A DNA stretch of 7,617 nt from Nitrososphaerota archaeon (lineage in GTDB: Archaea; Thermoproteota; Nitrososphaeria_A; Caldarchaeales; Wolframiiraptoraceae). Numbering within the stretch: position 1 is the stretch's first letter; each line of letters starts with the position of its first letter. This document shows, piece by piece, positions 1 through 5,406 of the stretch. Made by a program: the position numbers and the translations under genes. Where the stretch lies: contig JAGGVM010000068.1 of assembly GCA_021157985.1 (NCBI GenBank), forward strand, positions 1 to 7,617. The letters run 5' to 3'. Below the pieces are notes generated by a model. It saw nothing but the letters and a program-made list of their open reading frames with translations, searched no databases and was not told the origin of the DNA.

Positions 1-513
1 CGACGCCTCCTCCAAGATCTTCTTCGCCTCCTCGCTCAGCTCAGGTGAAACATTACCCGAGCTCGGAACATATCCGATATTTATCGAGAATTCCTCAACG
101 GAGTTTATCAGCTCTCTGAGCTTATCCGATACGTTCGGAGCGATCCCGGAGACCTCGTCGCTCGCGGCTCCTAAAACGTCTCTGAGCGGCCCCATAACCG
201 CCGCGGCATTTTTGAGATCTCCTACGGCCTCAAGCCTATAGATGACTCCTTCTAGGAGGAGGCTCGCGTGAGTGAGCTTTCGGAGCATTTTCCTGAGCTC
301 GGCGAGTTCTTCGGCGTACATCGCCGCCTTCGCCTTATCCTTCTCCATATGCGCTTTAACAACCTGCTCGAATAGCTCCTTATATCTCGACTCCATATCT
401 CTCAGCCTCGTCGACAGCTTCATCCTGATGAACTGAAGCCTCCCGACTATGTCTTCAACGCTCGCGATCTCGGGCCCTCTCCTCTCCTCCCTCTTCCAGA
501 ACCTTATCTGCAC
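1..513 (-). CDS. cdvB: ESCRT-III / Snf7-family protein, CdvB type (3' part outside window)
   Basis: 171 N-terminal residues are visible; the C-terminus lies beyond the left edge. The protein is rich in charged helices, as in the Snf7 core: a basic N-terminus (MQIRFWKREERRG), then helix 1 with VEDIVGRLQFIRMKLSTRLR (residues 19-38), the long helix around KELFEQVVKAHMEKDKAKAA (45-64), then YAEELAELRKMLRKL (66-80) and an acidic stretch ending SPELSEEAKKILEEAS. This order and wording match archaeal CdvB proteins, which polymerise at the inner membrane and drive division or vesicle scission with the CdvC ATPase. The C-terminal MIM motif and wing domain cannot be seen. No cdvA or cdvC is adjacent on the visible side, so this could be one of the CdvB paralogues. 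The GTG at 513 is the first possible start after an in-frame TAA. A TATA-like box about 30 bases upstream implies an almost leaderless mRNA. Family call is firm; paralogue identity is not. Confidence 0.88.
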   Translation of the reverse strand, partial: MQIRFWKREERRGPEIASVEDIVGRLQFIRMKLSTRLRDMESRYKELFEQVVKAHMEKDKAKAAMYAEELAELRKMLRKLTHASLLLEGVIYRLEAVGDLKNAAAVMGPLRDVLGAASDEVSGIAPNVSDKLRELINSVEEFSINIGYVPSSGNVSPELSEEAKKILEEAS

Positions 514-538
514 GCCGCACCACGTGTAAACGCATTAG

Positions 539-547
539 AAATAAATT
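539..547 (-). promoter_or_regulatory. TATA-like box of the cdvB gene
   Basis: On the minus strand the bases read AATTTATTT, centred 30 bases upstream of the GTG start. With the usual archaeal TATA-to-start spacing of about 26 bases, transcription would begin only a few bases before the codon. No Shine-Dalgarno is seen, which agrees with a leaderless transcript. Confidence 0.45.
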
Positions 548-620
548 CCCTAAAGCCTTGAGACTTCATATGCCGCGGGAGGATTCCGTGAAAATACCCT
601 GGGAACACCCGGCCCGTGGA

Positions 621-638
621 AAGATTCTTTAAAATCTT
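621..638. promoter_or_regulatory. Inverted repeat enclosing the carS TATA-like box
   Basis: The 6-base arms AAGATT (621-626) and AATCTT (633-638) are perfect inverted copies flanking CTTTAA. The spacer and right arm form the TATA-like CTTTAAAA (627-634), centred about 28 bases before the carS TTG. The symmetry could be an operator over the core promoter, or just chance in AT-rich promoter DNA. Confidence 0.3.
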
Positions 639-658
639 CTCCGAGGTGAGGCTGAGGC

Positions 659-1189
659 TTGTCATCGCTTCAGAGCTTGGCCGCAGCAGTTCTCTACATT
701 CTCCCGGCATACGTGGCGAACGGCTCACCCGTGGTAGGAGTCAAGCTGATCGGGAGAAAAACTCCGATAGACCGCGGGGCTCGAGCATGGGATGGAAGAC
801 GCGTCCTCGGCGATGGAAAGACTTTCGAAGGACTTATCATCGGATTGACGATGGGAACCCTAACCGGAATAGCGATCTCATCGATAATTTCACCGTCTCT
901 ATACAGATCCCTCATCGAACCATTTCTCCTGAGCCTGGGAGCCATGCTGGGAGACATCCTCGGATCATTCATCAAGAGAAGACTCGGCCTGCAAAGAGGT
1001 CAACCCGCTCCGCCGATGGATCAACTCGGCTTCGCGGTTTTCGCGCTTCTCCTCGCTTTCTCTTTATACGGAGTACCGGCTTGGGCCGACCTACTGACCA
1101 TAATCGCTTTATTGACCGTTACCGCTTTTCTCCACGTCGGAACGAATTTCCTCGCTTATCTCGTCGGGTTGAAGCCGGAGCCCTACTAG
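659..1189 (+). CDS. carS: CDP-archaeol synthase (CarS)
   Basis: Integral membrane enzyme (CTP:2,3-di-O-geranylgeranyl-sn-glycerol-1-phosphate cytidyltransferase) that activates the archaeal diether lipid core with CTP before polar head groups are added. The 176 residues match the usual family length. Family signatures are visible: LPAYVANGSPV (15-25), TPIDRG (35-40), DGRRVLGDGKTFEG (45-58), and the cytoplasmic active-site loop GDILGSFIKRRLGLQRG (98-114) followed by the conserved DQLGF (121-125). About five hydrophobic helices are visible (roughly 6-21, 59-76, 86-103, 124-141, 144-169). The TTG at 659 is the first start after an in-frame TGA at 647. GAGGTGA at 643-649 gives a good Shine-Dalgarno at 9-base spacing, although the TATA-like box at 627-634 would instead imply a leaderless message. 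It is divergent from the cdvB-like gene and overlaps the next gene tail to tail by four bases. Confidence 0.95.
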   Translation: MSSLQSLAAAVLYILPAYVANGSPVVGVKLIGRKTPIDRGARAWDGRRVLGDGKTFEGLIIGLTMGTLTGIAISSIISPSLYRSLIEPFLLSLGAMLGDILGSFIKRRLGLQRGQPAPPMDQLGFAVFALLLAFSLYGVPAWADLLTIIALLTVTAFLHVGTNFLAYLVGLKPEPY

Positions 1190-1413
1190 TGTATTCCGGC
1201 GCGGCTCGCGAGCAGCAGGAACAAGACTATGAAGATCACGGCGTAGATGAGCAGGAATATGTTCTTCATCCGCTTTTCCCTTCTCTGTGCTTCCTCGTAT
1301 ATCTTCCTGCATCGCTCTGAGCAGAACTCCTGACCCGGAGGTATTGCTTTTCCGCAGACCTTGCAATGCCTGTGGTCAACTATCTTTAGTTTCCGCTCTT
1401 TCTTCCCGCTCAA
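1186..1413 (-). CDS. Small zinc-ribbon protein with C-terminal membrane anchor (DUF2116-like)
   Basis: A 75-residue protein in two parts. The N-terminal half holds a treble-clef/zinc-ribbon motif, DHRHCKVCGKAIPPGQEFCSERC, with likely zinc ligands C17, C20, C31 and C35. A basic helix EEAQRREKRMK follows, then one hydrophobic segment (about 51-69) close to the C-terminus. It resembles the archaeal DUF2116 family, whose role is unknown. The topology suggests a tail-anchored protein with its zinc domain in the cytosol. The start is TTG at 1413, just after an in-frame TGA, with a strong TATA-like box 25-35 bases upstream, so the mRNA is probably nearly leaderless. The stop shares the palindrome CTAG with the carS stop. 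The coding claim is strong; no function can be given. Confidence 0.85.
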   Translation of the reverse strand: MSGKKERKLKIVDHRHCKVCGKAIPPGQEFCSERCRKIYEEAQRREKRMKNIFLLIYAVIFIVLFLLLASRAGIH

Positions 1414-1439
1414 CGTGATTCAACCTAGTTTCTCGGCAA

Positions 1440-1450
1440 TTTATATTTAA
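1440..1450 (-). promoter_or_regulatory. TATA-like box for the zinc-ribbon gene
   Basis: Minus-strand TTAAATATAAA, centred about 32 bases upstream of the TTG start at 1413. It predicts a transcription start only a few bases before the codon. It is the most AT-rich element of the 81-base divergent gap. Confidence 0.5.
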
Positions 1451-1468
1451 TAGCTTTCCGAGTCTTAG

Positions 1469-1476
1469 CTTTAAAT
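1469..1476 (+). promoter_or_regulatory. TATA-like box for the MFS gene
   Basis: CTTTAAAT, centred about 23-25 bases before the TTG at 1495. No Shine-Dalgarno precedes that TTG (the sequence is AGGCTTTTC), so a leaderless mRNA fits both observations. Confidence 0.45.
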
Positions 1477-1494
1477 GATCGTCTCAGGCTTTTC

Positions 1495-2691
1495 TTGCTC
1501 AGATTGAGCAGGGATGACGCTGCGTCCTTGGTATTGACGACTCTCCCGCTTACCGCGGCTTATCTCCTGATGAACTTCAGCATGCTTCTCTGGTATTCGC
1601 TCTTCGGAAAATATCTCGTGGTCGACTTGGGTTTCAGCGGAGACGAGCTCGGAACGGCGATAATGCTCTATAACATGTTCTACGCTATCTCGGCTCTTCC
1701 CAGCGGAAAAATATCGGACTTAGTGGATATCAGGAAGGTCTTGGCCACGGGCGCGGCGGTGTATGCGATGGGAATCCTCATGATGAGCTTGACGAGGAGC
1801 TTCTGGCTCCTGGCTATGGCGTGCGCCGTAACCGGGCTTGGAGAAGGAATCTTCTTCACATCCGGGACCGTTTACTCCGTCAGGCGCGGTGGCGTCAGCC
1901 GGGTAGGCTTGACCTATGGAATCGTCTTCTCGAGCGGGTTACTCGGACAAGTTCTCGGAGCGCTAACGAGCGGGTACGTCAAAGAATATTTTGGGGCGAA
2001 AGCGATGTTCGCTGCGAGCTCTCTTCTCGCGGCCTCCGCGCTGCCGTTAGTCTTGTTTCTAAGGGATTTTCAGGCTCCATCTAGGTCTAGGAGAAGCTCG
2101 ATAGGCTTGGTAGAGTTGCTCAGGGAGCACCGTGGTTTCAGGATTCTGGCTATAGGCTTGATATTCCATAGCCTCGGATATAATATGATCGCCCCATTCT
2201 TCTCCGTCCACGCGGGTGAAATCGGGTTAGCGGATAAGGAAATAGGGGTAGTGAACTTCACCTGGCTTCTCTCGATGATGCTTACCGCCTTCTTCTGGAG
2301 CATGCTCGCCGATCGGATAAAAAGCAAGCTGATCTTAGCTTCTCACATAGCCCTCTCCTCGCTTGTCTGGATCAGCTATGCCTACTCGAAAAACTACGTA
2401 ATGCTCGTTCAGTCCGCTGTCGCTTTAGGGCTTGTGGGGGCGATGGACATGCCCGCGAGGAGGAAGCTCGTCGCCGAGCTGGAGAGCGGGGAGGGGCTCG
2501 GAACCATGATCGGCTCCTTGGATCTAATCACTATGACTTTTTCGATTCCGGCTTCGATAATCGGAGGAGTGCTATATGAATGGACTAATATACCGATTCT
2601 CTTCTTAGCGGCTTCGCTCGTGAACTTTATCGGGGTGCCGTTGGTTTTCGAGGTAGGTGACCGGGTTCGAGGTTCATCCTCTGTCGATTAA
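1495..2691 (+). CDS. Major facilitator superfamily (MFS) transporter
   Basis: A 398-residue polytopic protein of the usual 12-helix MFS size. The loop between helices 2 and 3 carries a motif-A-like GKISDLVDIRK (71-81). The equivalent loop in the second half reads SMLADRIKSKL (269-279), so both halves of the MFS repeat are intact. A basic central loop (DFQAPSRSRRSS, about 191-202) separates the halves. A glycine-rich GLGEGIFF (114-121) lies in helix 4. Substrate cannot be read from the sequence; single-polypeptide MFS proteins like this are commonly drug or metabolite exporters or sugar/organic-acid carriers. The chosen TTG at 1495 has a TATA-like box at leaderless spacing, and a second in-frame TTG lies at 1504. 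The gene stands alone: the zinc-ribbon gene diverges from it, and its last 18 bases overlap the convergent PUA gene. Confidence 0.9.
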   Translation: MLRLSRDDAASLVLTTLPLTAAYLLMNFSMLLWYSLFGKYLVVDLGFSGDELGTAIMLYNMFYAISALPSGKISDLVDIRKVLATGAAVYAMGILMMSLTRSFWLLAMACAVTGLGEGIFFTSGTVYSVRRGGVSRVGLTYGIVFSSGLLGQVLGALTSGYVKEYFGAKAMFAASSLLAASALPLVLFLRDFQAPSRSRRSSIGLVELLREHRGFRILAIGLIFHSLGYNMIAPFFSVHAGEIGLADKEIGVVNFTWLLSMMLTAFFWSMLADRIKSKLILASHIALSSLVWISYAYSKNYVMLVQSAVALGLVGAMDMPARRKLVAELESGEGLGTMIGSLDLITMTFSIPASIIGGVLYEWTNIPILFLAASLVNFIGVPLVFEVGDRVRGSSSVD

Positions 2692-3177
2692 TCTCTTGTT
2701 TTCTTGAACGAGCTTCCAGATCTTGTCGTTTACGTGGTGAATGTTCTCCGCGATCTTCCCTTTCTCCATGGAAACGCATTCACCCCGGCTTTTCAAGGCG
2801 ACCGCTATCGCCAAAGGCTTAAAATGCCTTTCATCTCTAACGACCACTATCTCCCCTTCATCGAATTCTCCCTCGAACTTCCTGACGCCGGGCCTCATGA
2901 CATCGGCTCCCCTCGCTATATACGGGACGGCTCCCATATCGACCACAAGAGCTGGAACCTTCTCCAAAACCTCTCTATTGTATTCTTCGTGAATCGTCGG
3001 GAAAATCGCCCCCTCTTTCTCGCATATCAGCAATCCGTCAAGCCTGTAGATCGTGAATTCATCTCCCTCGATTTTGAGAGCCCGCTTAGGCTTCTCAAGG
3101 CTTAAGCTCTTCCCCCAACTAAGCTCCCTAAGCTTCTTAACGAGCTTAGCTGAGTCCTTCTTACTCAGATAATTCAT
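2674..3177 (-). CDS. PUA-domain RNA-binding protein, MCT-1/Tma20-like
   Basis: A 167-residue protein in two domains. The N-terminal part (about 1-75) matches the pre-PUA domain that precedes PUA in this archaeal family. The C-terminal PUA domain (about 76-155) shows VVDMGAVPYIARGADVMRPG, then DEGEIVVVRDERHFKPLAIA. The two-domain order and length fit archaeal relatives of eukaryotic MCT-1/Tma20, which bind the small ribosomal subunit and act in reinitiation and recycling. A role on the ribosome is therefore likely but inferred. I chose ATG at 3177 because GGAG (3184-3187) lies six bases upstream. In-frame TTG at 3183, which overlaps the preceding stop as TTGA, and GTG at 3195 are alternatives. 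It is translationally coupled to the upstream phosphatase gene. A basic C-terminal tail (KLVQENKRLIDRG) extends past the PUA fold. Confidence 0.9.
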   Translation of the reverse strand: MNYLSKKDSAKLVKKLRELSWGKSLSLEKPKRALKIEGDEFTIYRLDGLLICEKEGAIFPTIHEEYNREVLEKVPALVVDMGAVPYIARGADVMRPGVRKFEGEFDEGEIVVVRDERHFKPLAIAVALKSRGECVSMEKGKIAENIHHVNDKIWKLVQENKRLIDRG

Positions 3178-3179
3178 CC

Positions 3180-3737
3180 TCAACTCCGATCCCACCCCGA
3201 GAGGATCTCTAAAGCCTCATCTAATCCCTTTATCCTCTTGACGTAGCGATCTTCATTTACGTTCTTATTCCACGGCTGATCATAAAGCAGGAGGAGCTTT
3301 CTTCTTAGGATGCATCCGTCGGCGAGGAGCGGGGAGTCGTCGATGAAGACGTCGTAGTCGAGCTTCGGCTTCACCCTGCTGCTCCTGATCCAAACGTATT
3401 CGTCGTAAAGTATTCCGTGATGTTCGAGCCATTCGAGAACGTATTTCTCCGTCTCCCTCGGCCTGGCCGTGACTATGTCGACTTTCCCAAGCTCCCTGAG
3501 CTTTGAGACCTTCTCGGAGATATCGGACTCGGTTGGGGGAATAATCTTCCACATCCTCCAAGCCTCGTTCATTATCTCCATGAACGCTGACTCGCTTATC
3601 CCAAGCCTCTTCCAGAAATCCCACTCAACAAGGTCCTTGTACTCGAGCTTCTCACCGGATCTCCTGTTCCAGATCTTCAGCCAAGCCCTCATAGTATCCG
3701 CCAAAACCCCATCCAGGTCCAAGGCTATCCTAAGCAA
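3180..3737 (-). CDS. HAD-superfamily phosphatase, NT5C-like (5' nucleotidase type C)
   Basis: A 185-residue protein with all HAD motifs. Motif I is ALDLDGVLADT, with nucleophile and acid/base D7 and D9. Motif II is IVTAR (T90). The motif III lysine is likely one of K124 or K126 (RVKPKLDYD). Motif IV is FIDDSP (D133, D134). The helical cap with EWDFWKRLGIS and the late DQPWNKNV match the NT5C family of 5'(3')-(deoxy)nucleotidases. Substrate is unproven: nucleoside monophosphate is the family expectation, but archaeal members are mostly uncharacterised. The reading frame is open back to a GTG at 3806. I prefer TTG at 3737 because it begins just before the conserved core with GAAGG upstream, and because the TATA-like box predicts transcription starting near 3799, downstream of that GTG. 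TTG at 3764 is another option. First gene of a two-gene operon with the PUA protein. Confidence 0.87.
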   Translation of the reverse strand: MLRIALDLDGVLADTMRAWLKIWNRRSGEKLEYKDLVEWDFWKRLGISESAFMEIMNEAWRMWKIIPPTESDISEKVSKLRELGKVDIVTARPRETEKYVLEWLEHHGILYDEYVWIRSSRVKPKLDYDVFIDDSPLLADGCILRRKLLLLYDQPWNKNVNEDRYVKRIKGLDEALEILSGWDRS

Positions 3738-3820
3738 TCCCCCTTCTGCGGCAACATTCTCCAAATCTCCGTTATATCGATTACTGCGAGGGTCATACTC
3801 GAGCACTGTGGCTAATCCTG

Positions 3821-3830
3821 CTTAAATACT
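3821..3830. promoter_or_regulatory. TATA-like element between the phosphatase and CBS-HPF genes
   Basis: CTTAAATACT reads AGTATTTAAG on the other strand, so it resembles a TATA box in both directions. On the minus strand it predicts initiation near 3799; on the plus strand near 3851. It is the best AT-rich element in this short gap, so the two genes may share it. AAAATA at 3840-3845 is a weaker plus-strand alternative. Confidence 0.35.
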
Positions 3831-3864
3831 GGCGGCGCGAAAATAGTTCGGAGAGAAGCTTAAT

Positions 3865-5007
3865 TTGGAAAGGTTCCTTTCTCAAAGAATTTCTCAGTTC
3901 ATGAGGTCTCCGCTGTTTTTTCCGTCAAGCGCCACGGCATCGGCCGCGATCGGGAGGCTTCGGAGATCCAACGGCTTCGAAGCTGTGGTGAAAACGAGGT
4001 CTAAGGAAAAAGTTGTAACGCTTTTAGATTTCCTCAAGGTAGTTGATCCGAGTCGGACCTCTCTCGAAAGCATCGCGACGTCGGCGATACCGATTTCCCC
4101 CGATGCCAGCTTGTTAGAAGCAATAGATCTAGTCCTCATGAGTCAGGCTTGGAGCTTAATCGTCAAACAATCTGAAAAGGTCTTGGGAGTCGTATCCCAG
4201 CTAGATATGCTCAAAGTCGTCTCAAGCGCTCCCTATCTTCGGGATATTCCATGCGGCGAGGTGGTGGACGTTGACGCGCCGCGGGTGAACACGGACGACA
4301 GGCTTTCAACGGCTCGAACATCGATGAGGAAATATGGGATCACTTATCTTCCCGTTGTCGAGGGCGAGAACCTCGTAGGCGCGATCTCGATCAGAGACTT
4401 GGTCTTCAATTTGCTGCAGCCTAAGAAGAGCGCGACGTGGGGGAGTCGAGGTGGAGAATCCGCCGGGCCTTGGAGGATGCCTGTTAAAAGCATGATGGAC
4501 CGCTCCCCGTTCACCGCCGAGCGAACTACTCCTCTTTCAAAGGTTTTGGAGACTCTGGGAAACGGCGTGAAGGATGGATGCGTGGTCGTGGAAGGATCTA
4601 AGGTTTTAGGGGTAATAGGCCCGAGGGAAGCTCTCTCGGTTCTTCTCAGGTTCATGCCGAAAGAGGAGCCGCGGATCTACATAATCGGTCTACCCGAATT
4701 CGGGGATTTCGCGACCCTGAAGACCGCTAAGGACAAGCTGGCGAGAACCGTGAGCAGGATATTCGATCTCCGGCAAACCGTGGTGGAGGTCATGATCGAC
4801 GTCGAGCAGAAAAAGAGGCAGGGTAAGAGAACGCTCTACGAGGTACGCGCTAGAGTATATTCGCCTAGTAGGTTGATCAACGTATCAGCTCAAGGCTGGT
4901 ACCTATCAAAAGCCATCGACGACATCTGCAAAAGGCTTGACAGAAGGCGTTCAAGGGTCAAGAGGCGCCCGGATCGGGAGCCGAGACTATATATGAAGGG
5001 CTCCTAA
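3865..5007 (+). CDS. Four-CBS-domain protein with C-terminal HPF/RaiA-like domain
   Basis: 380 residues. Four CBS units can be marked: about 7-60, 68-121 (SLLEAIDLVL to LGVVSQLDMLK), 127-186 (TDDRLSTARTSMRKYGITYLPVV to LVGAISIRDLV) and 205-264 (TPLSKVLETL to VLGVIGPREAL). A linker of about 18 residues (187-204) separates the two CBS pairs. Residues 269-368 look like the hibernation-promoting factor/RaiA fold: a strand with VVEVMIDVEQKK, then EVRARVYSPSRLINVSAQG, then YLSKAIDDICKRLDRRRSRV with a basic tail. The last part lines up by eye with E. coli HPF, where a strand and an AEG motif lead into the AIDGLIDKLARQL helix. CBS pairs commonly bind adenine nucleotides, so this may be an energy-sensing ribosome-hibernation factor; that is inference. 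The TTG at 3865 is the first start after an in-frame TAG, with GGAGAG (3850-3855) nine bases upstream. uS10 follows directly downstream. Confidence 0.85.
   Translation: MERFLSQRISQFMRSPLFFPSSATASAAIGRLRRSNGFEAVVKTRSKEKVVTLLDFLKVVDPSRTSLESIATSAIPISPDASLLEAIDLVLMSQAWSLIVKQSEKVLGVVSQLDMLKVVSSAPYLRDIPCGEVVDVDAPRVNTDDRLSTARTSMRKYGITYLPVVEGENLVGAISIRDLVFNLLQPKKSATWGSRGGESAGPWRMPVKSMMDRSPFTAERTTPLSKVLETLGNGVKDGCVVVEGSKVLGVIGPREALSVLLRFMPKEEPRIYIIGLPEFGDFATLKTAKDKLARTVSRIFDLRQTVVEVMIDVEQKKRQGKRTLYEVRARVYSPSRLINVSAQGWYLSKAIDDICKRLDRRRSRVKRRPDREPRLYMKGS
4987..4995 (+). promoter_or_regulatory. TATA-like box inside the end of the CBS-HPF gene, possibly for uS10
   Basis: CTATATATG lies in the last codons of the CBS-HPF gene and predicts a start near 5017, giving uS10 a leader of about 75-80 bases. 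CTTTTA at 5026-5031 is a weaker alternative. uS10 may also be read through from the upstream gene. Confidence 0.3.
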
Positions 5008-5064
5008 TCTGCTGAACAGCTCCCCCTTTTAGTGGGAAGAGTTAAGGAAATAAGGTGGCTTGTC

Positions 5065-5078
5065 CGGTCTAATGACCG
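5065..5078 (+). promoter_or_regulatory. Hairpin in the uS10 leader
   Basis: Perfect 5-base inverted repeat CGGTC-TAAT-GACCG, ending 16 bases before the uS10 ATG. It could form a small stem with a TAAT loop next to the G-run (5083-5087) that may serve as the ribosome-binding site. The stem is short, so a regulatory role is only possible. Confidence 0.3.
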
Positions 5079-5094
5079 AAACGGGGGCTACGGA

Positions 5095-5406
5095 ATGCCT
5101 ACGAACGTGCGGATCAAGCTGACTAGCACCGATCTGGAGAAGATCGAGCGAGTATGCTCCGAGATAAGGGACATAGCCCTGAAGACGGGGACCAAGATCA
5201 GGGGGCCGATACCGCTTCCCAGGAGGAGGCTCGTGCTCCCGGTGCGGAAGTCTCCATGCGGGGAGGGAACCGAGACCTGGAGAAAATATGAGCTCAGGAT
5301 TCATAGGAGGCTCATAGACCTCTTCATAACGGATCAGCGGGTGATGAGGCAGATAATGAGAATCCAGATCCCCGAAGACGTCTCCGTCGAGATGACCGTG
5401 CACTAA
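5095..5406 (+). CDS. rpsJ: Small ribosomal subunit protein uS10
   Basis: 103 residues, the normal size for archaeal uS10, a component of the 30S head. Conserved segments are plain: VRIKLTSTDLEKI (5-17), KIRGPIPLPRRRLVLPVRKSP (34-54), CGEGTETWRKYELRIHRRLID (55-75) and MRQIMRIQIPEDVSVEM (84-100). The ATG at 5095 places the N-terminus exactly where archaeal homologues begin (PTNVRIKLTS). An open frame extends upstream to a GTG at 5032, but the extra 21 residues are not like uS10. A GGGGG run seven bases before the ATG may act as a Shine-Dalgarno. In many archaea this gene follows the EF-1-alpha gene; here it follows the CBS-HPF gene instead. Its stop overlaps the convergent membrane-protein stop. 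Confidence 0.97.
   Translation: MPTNVRIKLTSTDLEKIERVCSEIRDIALKTGTKIRGPIPLPRRRLVLPVRKSPCGEGTETWRKYELRIHRRLIDLFITDQRVMRQIMRIQIPEDVSVEMTVH

Noticed and set aside
570..632. A 20-codon plus-strand frame (MPREDSVKIPWEHPARGKIL) ahead of carS
   Set aside because: The SD-like GGGAGG at 577-582 lies inside the frame, so it could only serve an internal GTG at 588. The frame ends inside the carS TATA-like box, so it would not be on the predicted carS transcript. There is no homology or length to support it.
616..1320. A long plus-strand open frame of 234 codons
   Set aside because: It runs in another frame across carS and antisense to the zinc-ribbon gene, both with clear family motifs. Its composition (rich in R, S, P) is typical of a shadow frame.
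3728..3796. Short minus-strand frame starting ATG at 3796, overlapping the 5' region of the phosphatase gene
   Set aside because: It lies close to the predicted transcription start and could be imagined as a leader peptide. At 23 codons, with no ribosome-binding site, it is more likely chance.
3738..3806. N-terminal extension of the phosphatase to GTG 3806
   Set aside because: The conserved HAD core begins right after TTG 3737, and the TATA-like box at 3821-3830 predicts transcription starting downstream of 3806. It is kept only as an alternative.
5021..5030. C-run followed by TTTT after the CBS-HPF gene as a terminator
   Set aside because: Only four T's, with no supporting stem beyond the tiny GCTG-AA-CAGC palindrome, whose loop is too small. 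Too weak to annotate.
5032..5094. N-terminal extension of uS10 starting at GTG 5032
   Set aside because: Archaeal uS10 proteins begin at the position of ATG 5095. The extra 21 residues resemble no uS10, and the stretch contains the leader hairpin.
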